This document shows positions 42,050 to 50,863 of a stretch of DNA of 64,000 bases, piece after piece. The stretch spans positions 744,001 to 808,000 of the forward strand of contig OZ240228.1 in NCBI GenBank assembly GCA_965197795.1. The letters run 5' to 3'. The stretch comes from WHTK01 sp965197795. Lineage in GTDB: Bacteria; Chloroflexota; Dehalococcoidia; DSTF01; WHTK01. The translations under genes were made by a program, and so were the position numbers. A model generated the notes under the pieces. That model saw nothing but the letters and a program-made list of their open reading frames with translations, was not told where the DNA came from and did not search any database. Position 1 is the stretch's first letter. Every line of letters starts with the position of its first letter.

Positions 42050-42550
42050 CTAGCGGTAGTTACCGAACTTCAGCTCGACGCCCCAGTCTTCGTCGCGCAG
42101 GTCCTTCATGACGCCCTGCAGGTCGTCGCGGGAAGGGGCGGAGACTCGTACCTCGTCGCCCTGGATCTGCGTCTGCACCTTCTTGTAGCCGCGGTCCTTG
42201 ATGTGCTTGACGATCTTGCGCGCCGTGTCGTTGTCGATTGACTGCGCAATCTTGACCTCCTGGCGCACGCTGCTGCCGGCGGCCTTCTCGGGGTTGTCGC
42301 GCTGCATGTTCTGCAGCGGTACCTTGCGGGCCCGCAGGCGCTGCTCCATCACCTGCCAGATCGACTCCAGCGTGAAGTCGTCGGCGGTGTGGATCGTGAG
42401 CTTCTGCGCTTGCCGGTCCAGGTTGAGGTCGACGAGGACGCCCTTGAAGTCGAAGCGATGGGCGATCTCCTGCTTCGCCTGGTTGAGCGCGTTATCGACC
42501 TCCTGGAGGTCAACGCCGGTTGAGATGTCGAAGGATTCTGTCTTTGCCAT
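42050..42550 (-). CDS. YajQ-family nucleotide-binding protein
   Basis: 166 residues covering the whole family: SFDISTGVDLQEVDNALNQAKQEI, then RFDFKG, MEQRLRARKVPL and the C-terminal VRVSAPSRDDLQ..LKFGNYR. YajQ proteins bind nucleotides; some bind cyclic di-GMP and act as transcription co-factors. TAACCT lies 6 nt before the ATG. Confidence 0.93.
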   Translation of the reverse strand: MAKTESFDISTGVDLQEVDNALNQAKQEIAHRFDFKGVLVDLNLDRQAQKLTIHTADDFTLESIWQVMEQRLRARKVPLQNMQRDNPEKAAGSSVRQEVKIAQSIDNDTARKIVKHIKDRGYKKVQTQIQGDEVRVSAPSRDDLQGVMKDLRDEDWGVELKFGNYR

Positions 42551-42556
42551 GACGAT

Positions 42557-42562
42557 AGGTTA
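42557..42562 (-). promoter_or_regulatory. Possible -10 box of the yajQ-family gene
   Basis: TAACCT, 6 nt, ATG at 42550. Confidence 0.35.
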
Positions 42563-42621
42563 GCGAAAGAAGGCAGCGTGGGCCACCATGTGTGCGGGTG
42601 GCGCGGCTCCTGCGCCGCCGC

Positions 42622-42627
42622 TACTAT
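42622..42627 (+). promoter_or_regulatory. -10 box for leaderless argH
   Basis: TACTAT, then TGGGCC, then GTG at 42634, in the argH frame at the expected N-terminus. Confidence 0.5.
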
Positions 42628-42633
42628 TGGGCC

Positions 42634-44064
42634 GTGAGCGAAGACTCCGACCCCGCGGCTCCCAAGGACGCATCGACCGCCGACAAGCCCTGGGGCGGGC
42701 GCTTCCGGCAGGCCACCAGCCCGATCGTCGACGCGTATACGTCATCGCTGGCAGTTGACCGGCGCATCGCGCTGGAGGACGTGCGCGGCTCGATCGCGCA
42801 TGCACGCATGCTCGCGACCCAGGGGATCATCCCCGCTGCGGACGCCGAGGAGATCATGGCGGGCCTGCTGCAGGTGCGCGAGGAGATCGAGCAGGGGCGC
42901 TTCGAGACGGACGAGCAGCTCGAAGACATCCACACGAACATCGAGGCGCGGCTGACCCAGATAGTCGGCGCGGCGGCGGGCCGCCTGCACACGGCACGGT
43001 CGCGGAACGACCAGGTGGTCACGGACCTCAGGCTGTGGATGAAGGAAGCGATCGCGGAGAGCATCGCGTCGCTGCACGACATGCAGATCGCGCTGGTCGA
43101 GCTGGCGTCGGAGAACCGCCGGGTCGTGCTACCGGGTTACACGCACCTGCAGCGGGCGCAGCCGGTGCTGCTGGCGCACCACCTGCTGGCGTATTTCGAG
43201 ATGCTGGAGCGCGACATTGGGCGAATGGCGGACTGTTATGCGCGCGCCGACGTGCTGCCGCTGGGCTCCGGGGCGCTGGCTGGCGTGCCGTACGACATCG
43301 ACCGCGAAGCCGTCGCCCGCGAGCTGGAGTTCGGCGCGATCTCGGCCAACAGCATCGACGCCGTGGCTGATCGCGACTTCGTTGCGGAGTACCTCGCGGC
43401 CGGCTCGATCGCGATGATGCACGTGTCGCGGCTCGCGGAGGACATCGTCCTCTGGTCGACGGCGGAGTTCGGCTTCGTTGATTTGCCGGACAGCTTTGCC
43501 ACCGGATCGAGCATCATGCCCCAGAAGAAGAACCCGGACGTGTTGGAGCTGGCGCGCGGGCGCAGCGGTAAGGTGTACGGCACGCTGATTTCGCTGTTGA
43601 CCACGCTGAAGGGCCTGCCGTTGGCGTACAATCGCGACCTTCAGGAGGACAAGGAACCGCTGTTCGCCGCGCATGACACGCTGAACTCGACGCTGAACAT
43701 TCTTGCCGACCTCGTGTCGCAGCTGCAGTTCCACCCCGCCCGCACCCGTCGCTCGGCGGGTGGCTTCCTGCTGGCGACCGACGTAGCGGACTACCTGACG
43801 AAGAAGGGCATGCCGTTCCGTGAGGCGCACAACGTGACAGGACGCCTGGTGCGCTACTGCGAGACGAACCGCAAGGAGCTGCGGCAGCTAACGCTAGAGG
43901 AGTATCGCCAGCATTCCGAGCTCTTCCAGAGTGACGTGCGGGAGATCGACGTGTGGACCTCGCTGCGAGCGCGCGACGTGCCGGGCGGCACCGCGCCGCG
44001 ACGCGTGTCGCAGGCGATCCGGCGGGCGCGGGTGATCCTGAAGCGGCGCGAGGAAGAAGGCTAG
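42634..44064 (+). CDS. argH: Argininosuccinate lyase
   Basis: Last arginine step, releasing fumarate. 476 residues: KPWGGRFRQATS near the N-terminus, HTARSRNDQVVTDLRLW (about 110-126), PGYTHLQRAQPV (about 157-168, catalytic His region) and the flexible signature loop GSSIMPQKKNPD (about 290-301). GTG 42634 is preferred to 42592 because the -10 box is 6 nt before it and the family N-terminus then fits. Confidence 0.94.
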   Translation: MSEDSDPAAPKDASTADKPWGGRFRQATSPIVDAYTSSLAVDRRIALEDVRGSIAHARMLATQGIIPAADAEEIMAGLLQVREEIEQGRFETDEQLEDIHTNIEARLTQIVGAAAGRLHTARSRNDQVVTDLRLWMKEAIAESIASLHDMQIALVELASENRRVVLPGYTHLQRAQPVLLAHHLLAYFEMLERDIGRMADCYARADVLPLGSGALAGVPYDIDREAVARELEFGAISANSIDAVADRDFVAEYLAAGSIAMMHVSRLAEDIVLWSTAEFGFVDLPDSFATGSSIMPQKKNPDVLELARGRSGKVYGTLISLLTTLKGLPLAYNRDLQEDKEPLFAAHDTLNSTLNILADLVSQLQFHPARTRRSAGGFLLATDVADYLTKKGMPFREAHNVTGRLVRYCETNRKELRQLTLEEYRQHSELFQSDVREIDVWTSLRARDVPGGTAPRRVSQAIRRARVILKRREEEG

Positions 44065-44240
44065 CCGGCTACGCAGTAGCCTCGGCGGCGGCGAGGTCAG
44101 GCACTTCGTGCGTCTCGTATTTCATCGCTGGGTTCCTGGGGTATGGGCTTGCTATAGGCGCAAGCCGGTCACGATACTTGTCGACGAGACGCTGGACGTC
44201 CCAAGACGCTCGCGATGCGTTTTCTAGCCTGGAGGCGCCC

Positions 44241-44903
44241 GTGCCAGTAAAAATCGCCCCGTCCATCCTCACGGCTGACTTCGGCCGTATCGCCGAGCAG
44301 GTGCAAGAAGCCGTCGCGGGCGGCGCCGACTACCTGCACCTCGATGTAATGGACGGGCATTTCGTGCCGGTGATCACGTTCGGGCCGTCGCTAGTCGCGG
44401 CGATCCGCAGAGCAGTAGACGTACCGCTCGACGTCCACCTGATGATCGAGAACCCGGAGACGCAGATCGAGGCGTTTCGCGACGCAGGCGGCGACATCCT
44501 CAACGTCCACGTCGAGGCCTGCGCGCATCTGTCCCGCGTCTTGGCCGAGATTAGACGCATCGGCGCAAAGGCCGGCGTTTCGCTGAACCCGGCGACGCCG
44601 CTGGAGACGATCGACGAGGTGCTGCCGGAGGTGGATCAGGTCATGGTCATGGCGGTGAACCCGGGCTGGGGAGGCCAATCGTTCATCGAGTCGTCGCTGG
44701 CCAAGGTGACGCGGCTGCGGGCCGAGATCGACCGGCGTCAGCTGCACGCCGAGATCGAGGTCGACGGCGGCGTCAACCTGACAACAGGTCCCCGCTGCGC
44801 CACCGCAGGCGCGCACGTGCTGGTTGCCGGCAGCTTCGTCTACAACGACAAGACGCCGGTGGCGCAGAACATCGTCGCGTTGAGGCAGGCACTAGGTGAC
44901 TGA
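44241..44903 (+). CDS. rpe: Ribulose-phosphate 3-epimerase
   Basis: Interconverts ribulose- and xylulose-5-phosphate. 220 residues, TIM barrel: IAPSILTADFGRI (5-17), YLHLDVMDGHFVPVITFGPSLV (33-54) with metal-binding His and Asp, HLMIENPE, MAVNPGWGGQSF (about 136-147) and EVDGGVN. The GTG at 44241 has TGGAGG 5 nt upstream; the frame extends upstream inside argH in another phase and is not coding there. Confidence 0.93.
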   Translation: MPVKIAPSILTADFGRIAEQVQEAVAGGADYLHLDVMDGHFVPVITFGPSLVAAIRRAVDVPLDVHLMIENPETQIEAFRDAGGDILNVHVEACAHLSRVLAEIRRIGAKAGVSLNPATPLETIDEVLPEVDQVMVMAVNPGWGGQSFIESSLAKVTRLRAEIDRRQLHAEIEVDGGVNLTTGPRCATAGAHVLVAGSFVYNDKTPVAQNIVALRQALGD

Positions 44904-45074
44904 CGGCGTCGGCAGGATGAATCCTGCAGCTCATGAGCGAAGCGCTGCATACGTCATGGTGAGCTTGTCGAACCACGGGACGCTGCGTCCTTCGACGGGC
45001 TCAGGATGGTGTGACGGAACGTCGTCTAGGGCGAGTGACGGTGTCGGCGGGATGAATCCCGCAGCTTATGAGCG
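44901..45074. repeat. Composite palindromic repeat, copies 2 and 3
   Basis: A 39-nt direct repeat at 44901-44939 and 45036-45074 carries hairpins GCAGGATGAATCCTGC and GCGGGATGAATCCCGC: an A-T pair in one is G-C in the other, a compensatory change. Between them lie GGTGAGCTTGTCGAACCA (about 44958-44975) and CCTTCGACGGGCTCAGGATG (about 44989-45008), an inverted pair as at 38710-38762. No gene fits in 44904-45101. Confidence 0.75.
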
Positions 45075-45101
45075 GGCTTCGGAGCTTCGGGTGGTGCAGC
45101 G

Positions 45102-45311
45102 CTAGCGGACTTTGGCGGTGGTGCGGATACAGCGCGTACAGACCTTGAAACGGCGCGTCACACCGTTGATCGTCAGTGTTTTGACGTGGACGTTGGCGCC
45201 GAAGGTGCGGTTGGTCTTGGGCGCCTTGCGCTGCCAGCGACCGGAGTGCTGGTGGCGGATGTTGCGCCCGAAGGTGGTGCCTTTGCCGCAGACCTCACAT
45301 TTGGTTGCCAT
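45102..45311 (-). CDS. rpmB: Ribosomal protein L28, zinc-binding type
   Basis: 69 residues: MATKCEVCGKGTTFGRNIRHQHS, TNRTFGANVHVKTL and FKVCTRCIRT. Two CxxC pairs (5/8 and 58/61) show the zinc-containing form. The open frame continues upstream to 45701, but that is shadow sequence. TACCCT lies 9 nt before the ATG, so the leader is at most a few nt. Confidence 0.95.
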   Translation of the reverse strand: MATKCEVCGKGTTFGRNIRHQHSGRWQRKAPKTNRTFGANVHVKTLTINGVTRRFKVCTRCIRTTAKVR

Positions 45312-45405
45312 AGCCGTCGTAGGGTAACAAAGGCGCGGTGGTGGGACAAGCGCAGGCTGATAGCTGCGAACGGATGCGCTATGCTGCGGGAGTAAGGGGT
45401 TCAGC

Positions 45406-47931
45406 GTGAATCGCGTCGTCAGTCCCGCCCGACGCCCTTCGACAAGCTCAGGACGAGCCGGCCAAGCCCGCTCCCGGCCCGAGAGCGAGGCCGTCGTCAG
45501 GTTCCGCAAAGTCATCGAGCTGGAGCTGCGCCGCGGCTGCGACGACGGCGCGGTAATCGGCGGCATCGACGGCTTTCTCAAGAACGCGCGGCGGGACAAG
45601 GGCGTCGCGGCGAGGATCGACGCGGTCGAGTCGCCGAAGGCGTATCGGGAGCTCGCACCAGCGGCCCGCGAGCGCTGGCTGCGGGGCGTCCTGGCGGCCA
45701 AGGCGCAGAGTTCGCGTCCTTCGACAGGCTCAGGACGAACGGGTTCAAGGTCGGGTTCGAAGCCGAAGCCTGGTCAGCAATCGCGTCCTTCGACGAGCTC
45801 AGGACGAACGGACTCAACAACGAGTCACGATCCTGCTGCGCCAGCGCCGCCGAACGATCCGTTGGACGCGGACGTCACAGCAGTGAAGGGCGTCAAGGGC
45901 GCGATGCAGGCCAAGCTGGCGAAGCAGGGCGTGCAGACGGTGCGCGATCTGCTCTATCTGTTCCCGAATCGGCATAACGACTACGCGAACGTGCGGCGCA
46001 TCTCAGGCCTCGTGCCGGATGAACACCAGACGGCGATGGTCAGCGTGTGGAGCGCCGCGGTCGTACGCCTCGGTCGCCGTCCCGGCACGCAGGCCATGGT
46101 GGGCGACGAAACCGGGACGATGCGCGTCGTCTGGTTCAACCAGCCGTACCTGGCGGCGCAGCTCAAGACCAACGACCGCATCGTGCTGGCCGGCAAGGTG
46201 GGCCTGTTCAACCGCAGTAAGGTGATGGAGAACCCGGAGTGGGAGCGCGTCGGGGCCGAGGAGCTGACGCACACCGGCCGGCTGGTGCCGGTTTATCCGC
46301 TGACCCAGGGCATCGCCCAGCGCTCTCTGCGCCGCGTCGCCAAGGAGGCGGTGGACCGATTCGCAGGGCTCGCGAAGGAGCCGCTGCCGGACGATCTGCG
46401 TCAGCGCCACAAACTGCCGGAGCTGAGGCAGGCGCTGCGTCAGATGCACTACCCGGATTCGATGCCGCAGCACGAGGAGGCGCGGCGCCGCATCGCCTTC
46501 GACGAGCTGCTGGGCGTCCAGCTGGCCGTGCTCGAGCGGCGCCTGGCGTGGCAGGACGGCCGGTCGGCGCCGATGGGCGCGCAGGGGGTTGTCGAAGCGT
46601 ACCGGCAGACGCTGCCGTGGCCGATGACCGGGGCGCAGGACCGCGTGCTGAGCGACATCGTGGACGACCTGCGCCAGTCGCGGCCAATGGCGCGTCTTCT
46701 GCAGGGCGACGTGGGCTCGGGCAAGACAGCGGTCGCGGCGGCGGCTCTGGTCATCGCCGTGGCGAACCAGTACCAGGGCGTGCTGATGGCACCGACGGAG
46801 ATCCTGGCGGAGCAGCACTACAACACGCTGACCTCACTGCTGAACCGGCTTGAGGTTGGCGGGCGGCGGCTGCATATCGAGCTGCTGACGGGGTCGACGG
46901 CGGCCAAATCGAAGCAGGCGATCGTGGACGGCATCGCCTCGGGCGACGTGGACGTCGTCGTGGGGACGCATGCGGTTATCCAGGAAGGCGTGTCGTTCCA
47001 CAAGCTGGGCCTGGCCGTGGTGGACGAGCAGCACCGCTTTGGCGTGATGCAGCGGGCGGCGCTGAAGGACCGCGTGCTGGAGACCGGTCAGGCGACGCCG
47101 CACCTGCTGGTCATGTCGGCGACGCCGATCCCACGCACGCTGGCGCTGACGTTCTTCGGCGACCTCGACGTCTCGGTGATCGACGAAATGCCGCCGGGGC
47201 GGCTGCCGGTGCAGACGCATTTCGTGGCGCCGGACGACCGCGCCGACGCGTACTGCTTCGTGCGCGAGCAGGTCACGGCCGGCCGTCAGGTGTTCGTCGT
47301 CTGCCCCCTGATCGAGGAGTCAGCTGCGCTGCAGACGCGGTCGGCGGTGCAGGAGTACGAGCGGCTGTCGAAGGAGGTGTTCCCCGACCTGAAGCTGGGG
47401 CTGCTGCACGGCCGCATGTCGTCCAAGGACAAGGAGTCGGTGCTGGAGGCGTTTCGCCGTGGCGAGCTGCATATCCTGGTCGCGACCACGGTGATCGAGG
47501 TAGGCATCGACATTCCGAACGCGAGCGTCATGGCGATCGAAGGTGCGGACCGCTTCGGGCTGGCGCAGCTACACCAGCTTAGAGGCCGTGTCGGTCGCGG
47601 CGGGGAGCAGAGCTTCTGCTTGCTGCTCTCGGACGACCCGTCGGAGACGGCGCTGGAGCGCCTGCGGCTTCTGGAGGAGCACAACGACGGCTTTGCGCTG
47701 GCGGAGGCGGACCTGCGTTCGAGAGGGCCGGGCGACTACTTCGGCACGCGGCAGAGCGGCATGCCCGAGTTCCAGGCGGCGGATTTCTCCGACGTGAAGC
47801 TGATCGAAACGGCGCGACGCGAGGCTCAGCAGCTGCTGGCGGACGACCCCGGGCTGGCGCAGCCGGAGCACCGCGAGCTGGCGGCGGCGGTTGGCCGCAT
47901 GCGGCGCATCGTCACGGGCGAGGCGGGGTGA
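45406..47931 (+). CDS. recG: ATP-dependent DNA helicase RecG
   Basis: Fork-regression helicase, 841 residues. The first ~150 residues are an extension with three repeat-encoded peptides (RRPSTSSGRAG near 10, SRPSTGSGRTG near 102, SRPSTSSGRTD near 126). The wedge/OB domain follows from about 155. Motif I is LLQGDVGSGKTAV (about 432), motif II VVDEQHRFG (about 541), motif III MSATPIPRTLALT (about 570), and motif VI QLHQLRGRVGRGGEQSFC (about 722). GTG start with a TATGCT box at 45380 and AAGGGG about 10 nt upstream. Confidence 0.93.
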   Translation: MNRVVSPARRPSTSSGRAGQARSRPESEAVVRFRKVIELELRRGCDDGAVIGGIDGFLKNARRDKGVAARIDAVESPKAYRELAPAARERWLRGVLAAKAQSSRPSTGSGRTGSRSGSKPKPGQQSRPSTSSGRTDSTTSHDPAAPAPPNDPLDADVTAVKGVKGAMQAKLAKQGVQTVRDLLYLFPNRHNDYANVRRISGLVPDEHQTAMVSVWSAAVVRLGRRPGTQAMVGDETGTMRVVWFNQPYLAAQLKTNDRIVLAGKVGLFNRSKVMENPEWERVGAEELTHTGRLVPVYPLTQGIAQRSLRRVAKEAVDRFAGLAKEPLPDDLRQRHKLPELRQALRQMHYPDSMPQHEEARRRIAFDELLGVQLAVLERRLAWQDGRSAPMGAQGVVEAYRQTLPWPMTGAQDRVLSDIVDDLRQSRPMARLLQGDVGSGKTAVAAAALVIAVANQYQGVLMAPTEILAEQHYNTLTSLLNRLEVGGRRLHIELLTGSTAAKSKQAIVDGIASGDVDVVVGTHAVIQEGVSFHKLGLAVVDEQHRFGVMQRAALKDRVLETGQATPHLLVMSATPIPRTLALTFFGDLDVSVIDEMPPGRLPVQTHFVAPDDRADAYCFVREQVTAGRQVFVVCPLIEESAALQTRSAVQEYERLSKEVFPDLKLGLLHGRMSSKDKESVLEAFRRGELHILVATTVIEVGIDIPNASVMAIEGADRFGLAQLHQLRGRVGRGGEQSFCLLLSDDPSETALERLRLLEEHNDGFALAEADLRSRGPGDYFGTRQSGMPEFQAADFSDVKLIETARREAQQLLADDPGLAQPEHRELAAAVGRMRRIVTGEAG
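45435..45461. repeat. Dispersed palindrome copy in recG (1 of 3)
   Basis: Core TTCGACAAGCTCAGGACGAG, translated near the RecG N-terminus. Confidence 0.75.
45714..45742. repeat. Dispersed palindrome copy in recG (2 of 3)
   Basis: Core TTCGACAGGCTCAGGACGAA in the N-terminal extension, nearly identical to the copy in rarA (7461-7488) on the same strand of the window, although rarA reads it from the other side. Confidence 0.75.
45784..45810. repeat. Dispersed palindrome copy in recG (3 of 3)
   Basis: Core TTCGACGAGCTCAGGACGAA, 70 nt after copy 2; each adds a similar Pro-Ser-Thr/Arg-rich peptide. Confidence 0.75.
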
Positions 47932-47944
47932 CCTCTCCCTCAAT

Positions 47945-47967
47945 CCCTCTCCTCCGCGAGGAGAGGG
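47945..47967. repeat. Perfect 10-bp hairpin after recG
   Basis: CCCTCTCCTC, loop CGC, GAGGAGAGGG. No T-run follows, so it may be another dispersed palindrome or a processing/stability structure rather than a terminator. Confidence 0.5.
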
Positions 47968-48005
47968 AAGCTCAGCGTTTCGGCTGCACTACGCCGAGTG
48001 GGCGG

Positions 48006-48011
48006 CATAAT
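48006..48011 (+). promoter_or_regulatory. -10 box for leaderless DUF952 gene
   Basis: CATAAT, then TCGGTT, then GTG at 48018. Confidence 0.45.
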
Positions 48012-48017
48012 TCGGTT

Positions 48018-48388
48018 GTGGCGGAGGGAATCATCTATCACATTACGGAGCGCGAATCCTGGGAGGCGGCGCAGGCCGCTGGGGAGTATGTTGCCGAGTC
48101 GCTGGCAGTTCAGGGATTCATCCACGCGTCGACTCGTGAGCAGGTCGTCGATACCGCGAACCTGCTCTACGCCGGACAGGACGCGCTGGTGCTGCTGCGC
48201 ATCGATCCGGCGCTGCTAACGGCTCCGCTAAGGCGGGAGGCGGCGAGTGACCGGAGACACGGCAATGACTCGGCGCCTTTCCCGCACACCTACGGCCCTT
48301 GAACCTCGACGCCGTGAAACAGGTGGTCGACTTCCCATGCGGTGAAGACGGGCGCTTCGAGTTGCCGCGGACGCTGCTCGATGACTAG
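48018..48388 (+). pseudogene. DUF952 gene with a single frameshift
   Basis: From GTG 48018 the protein reads GIIYHITERESWEAAQAAGEY, then VQGFIHASTREQV, a clear DUF952 protein of unknown function. In frame it stops at 48300-48302 just after FPHTYGP. The next frame continues PLNLDAVKQVVDFPCGEDG to a stop at 48386-48388, as expected for the family. One missing base near 48297 explains it. That second stop overlaps the DUF402 ATG (48381) by 8 nt, which looks like the original operon junction. Sequencing error and recent mutation are both possible. Confidence 0.7.
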
Positions 48389-48896
48389 ACCGCGCCCCGA
48401 GGCGTCCGACTTGAGACAGGTCGCGATTCGCGCCACGAACTTCGACGGGTCGTTTCACTGGGGACACCCGGCGTGGCTGCTGCGCGCCGATGACGGCATC
48501 GTCATGACACGCACGGACGCGGGGTTGCGCGTGGACAGGGAGTACGGCGGCGAATACGTGTCGCCCTACAACACGCGGGCGCACTACTGGCCGGACCGCT
48601 GGTTCAACGTGATCCGCCTCGAGACGCCGGGGGAGGGGCTGTTCGGTTACTACTGCAACGTCGCAACGCCGCTCGACTTCGACGGGGCTACTCTGCACTA
48701 CGTCGACCTGCAATTGGACGTGCGCGTCTTCGCGAACGCGGCGGGCGAGCTGACGCACCGCCTGATGGACGAGGACGAGTTCGAGGCGGCGCGCCAGCGC
48801 TACGCTTACGAGGACGATCTGGTCTCGCGCTGCTACGCTGCGGTCGATGAGCTGGTCCGCATGGTCGAAGCACGTAAGTTCCCCTTCGACGCTTAG
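48381..48896 (+). CDS. DUF402 family protein
   Basis: 171 residues: GSFHWGHPAWLLRADDGIVMT at the start, then FNVIRLETPGEGLFGYYCNVATPLDFDGATLHYVDLQLDVRVF and VDELVRMVE, matching DUF402/FomD-like phosphohydrolases, some of which are nucleoside di- or triphosphatases. Metal ligands would be the Asp cluster in YVDLQLDVRV and LMDEDEFE. The ATG at 48381 overlaps the end of the DUF952 gene. Confidence 0.8.
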   Translation: MTRPRPEASDLRQVAIRATNFDGSFHWGHPAWLLRADDGIVMTRTDAGLRVDREYGGEYVSPYNTRAHYWPDRWFNVIRLETPGEGLFGYYCNVATPLDFDGATLHYVDLQLDVRVFANAAGELTHRLMDEDEFEAARQRYAYEDDLVSRCYAAVDELVRMVEARKFPFDA

Positions 48897-49048
48897 GCCC
48901 AGCGGGCAAGGCTGCCCATGAGACGCTCCATATGTCGGCCGGAAGCGCGGTGGCCCACGTTGACCGACGATGCGGCAGCGCCTAACATCTTGCTTTGTTA
49001 GCCGTCCTTCCTCGAAGGGCGGATTTCGCTTTTGAGAGGCCCGCGGGC

Positions 49049-50710
49049 ATGACGATTCGAGACGAGATCGCAGAGCTGGTGGATGCCGCCGCGAAGGCGG
49101 CGCAGGCGGCCGGCGAGGTGCCGGCCGTGGTGTTGCCGGCGCCGGCGGTCGAGCGTCCATCGCGTCCGGAGCACGGCGACTACGCCTCGAACCTGCCGCT
49201 GCAGCTATCGCGCGCGGCACGACAGAACCCGATGCAGCTGGCCGAGACGATCTCGAAGCACATCAGCCGCCACGCAGCGGTCGGCGAGGTCTCCCTGGCG
49301 TCCCCCGGGTTCATCAACATCCGGCTGGCAGAGGCGTGGCTGGCCGAGCAGGTCAACACGGTGCTGTCGCAGGGCGAAGGCTTCGTGCGCAGCGAGATGG
49401 GCGGTGGCCGCAGGGTGCAGGTTGAGTTCGTCAGCGCCAACCCCACGGGGCCGCTGCACGTCGGTAACGGGCGCTGGGCTGCGATCGGCGATTCGCTGTC
49501 GCGGACGCTGGCGGCGGCCGGTTACGAAGTAGAGAAGGAGTACCTGATCAACGACGCGGGGACGCAGTCGCAGGTTTTTGGCGACACGGTGTTCGCGCGC
49601 TATCAGCAGCTGTTCGGCAAGGACGTTGAGATCCCGCCCGAGGGCTATCCCGGCGACTACGTGGTCGAGGTGGCGCAGGAGATCAAACACGAGCTGGGCG
49701 ACCGCTTCCTGGGCGCGACCGAGACGCCCGTTGAGTTGAGACGGCTCGCCGCGGACAAGATGATCGGCCGCATCCGCGATGACCTGTTTGCCCTGGGCGT
49801 GTCCTACGACGTCTGGTTCATGGAGTCGTCCATGTTCGAGGAGTCGGACACCTACCAGGTTGCGATGCAGCACCTGCGCGACCGCAAGGCCGTGGTGGAG
49901 AAGGAGGGGGCCGTCTGGTTCGCCAGCAGCACGCTGGGCGAGGAGAAGGACAACGTCCTGATCCGCAGCAACGGCGCGCCAACCTACTTCGCATCGGACA
50001 TCGCGTATCACTACGACAAGTTTTTCAAGCGCGGCTTCGACCAGGTGATCGACATCTGGGGCGCCGACCACCAGGGCCACGTCTCCCGCGTCAAGACAGC
50101 CGTGCAGTCGCTGGGTGTCGAGGAGGGACGGCTCGAGATCATCATCGGACAGCTCGTGGGGCTGAAGCGCGGCGGTGAGACGGTGCGTTTTTCCAAGCGC
50201 GCGGGTGAGATCATCACGCTGCGTGAAGTCATCGACGAGGCGGGCGCGGACGCCTGCCGCTTCTTCTTCCTGCAGCGCTCGGCGGACTCGCAGATGGACT
50301 TCGACATCGACCTGGCGAAACGCCAGAGCACCGAGAACCCGGTGTACTACGTGCAGTACGCGCACGCCCGCAGCGCCGGGATCATGGCCCAGGCCGCGCT
50401 CCGCGGCCTGGGCCATGATCCCGGCGACGTCTCACTCCTGCGGCACGAGGCGGAGCTGACACTGCTGCGCAAGATGCTGCTGCTGCCGGAGCTGGTCGAG
50501 TCGATCGCGCAGAACCACGAGCCACACCACCTGCCGCACTATGCCCTGGAGCTGGCGACTGCTTTCCACGACTTCTACGAGAAGTGCCGCGTGCTGGACG
50601 AAGCTGAGCCGGACATGACGCGGGCACGATTGCGGCTGATCGCCGCGGCGAAGATCGTGCTGGCGAGCGCGCTAGGGCTGATGGGGATGAGCGCACCGGA
50701 GAAGATGTAG
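49049..50710 (+). CDS. argS: Arginyl-tRNA synthetase
   Basis: 553 residues. SRPEHGDYASNLPLQLSRAAR (N-terminal additional domain), class I HIGH equivalent NPTGPLHVGN (about 131-140), DIWGADHQGHVSRVK (about 333-347), the KMSKS region as VRFSKRAGE (no canonical first Lys, common in ArgRS), and an all-alpha anticodon-binding domain to the end. ATG 49049 has GAGAGG about 9 nt upstream; 48995 would add 18 unconserved residues. Confidence 0.94.
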   Translation: MTIRDEIAELVDAAAKAAQAAGEVPAVVLPAPAVERPSRPEHGDYASNLPLQLSRAARQNPMQLAETISKHISRHAAVGEVSLASPGFINIRLAEAWLAEQVNTVLSQGEGFVRSEMGGGRRVQVEFVSANPTGPLHVGNGRWAAIGDSLSRTLAAAGYEVEKEYLINDAGTQSQVFGDTVFARYQQLFGKDVEIPPEGYPGDYVVEVAQEIKHELGDRFLGATETPVELRRLAADKMIGRIRDDLFALGVSYDVWFMESSMFEESDTYQVAMQHLRDRKAVVEKEGAVWFASSTLGEEKDNVLIRSNGAPTYFASDIAYHYDKFFKRGFDQVIDIWGADHQGHVSRVKTAVQSLGVEEGRLEIIIGQLVGLKRGGETVRFSKRAGEIITLREVIDEAGADACRFFFLQRSADSQMDFDIDLAKRQSTENPVYYVQYAHARSAGIMAQAALRGLGHDPGDVSLLRHEAELTLLRKMLLLPELVESIAQNHEPHHLPHYALELATAFHDFYEKCRVLDEAEPDMTRARLRLIAAAKIVLASALGLMGMSAPEKM

Positions 50711-50863
50711 CCACTGGTCGCTGCGTTACGGCACAGGCTGCCTCGTGGCCGCCGCTGCGTCTTACAACGTCCAGTGTCTCGATCGAAGCCGGTCGTTCGT
50801 TGACAGGTCGTAGGACTGTGGGACAATCCGCGCAGGCTTTGATCTAGTCCACGGAGGTGGGGT

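Noticed and set aside
44901..45074. CRISPR array
   Set aside because: Only two direct repeats with a palindromic, non-unique spacer that recurs elsewhere; no cas genes.
45312..45701. Long N-terminal extension of ribosomal protein L28
   Set aside because: L28 is complete from 45311; upstream residues are antisense of recG and a repeat copy.
49205..50416. 403-codon reverse-strand ORF
   Set aside because: Antisense of argS.
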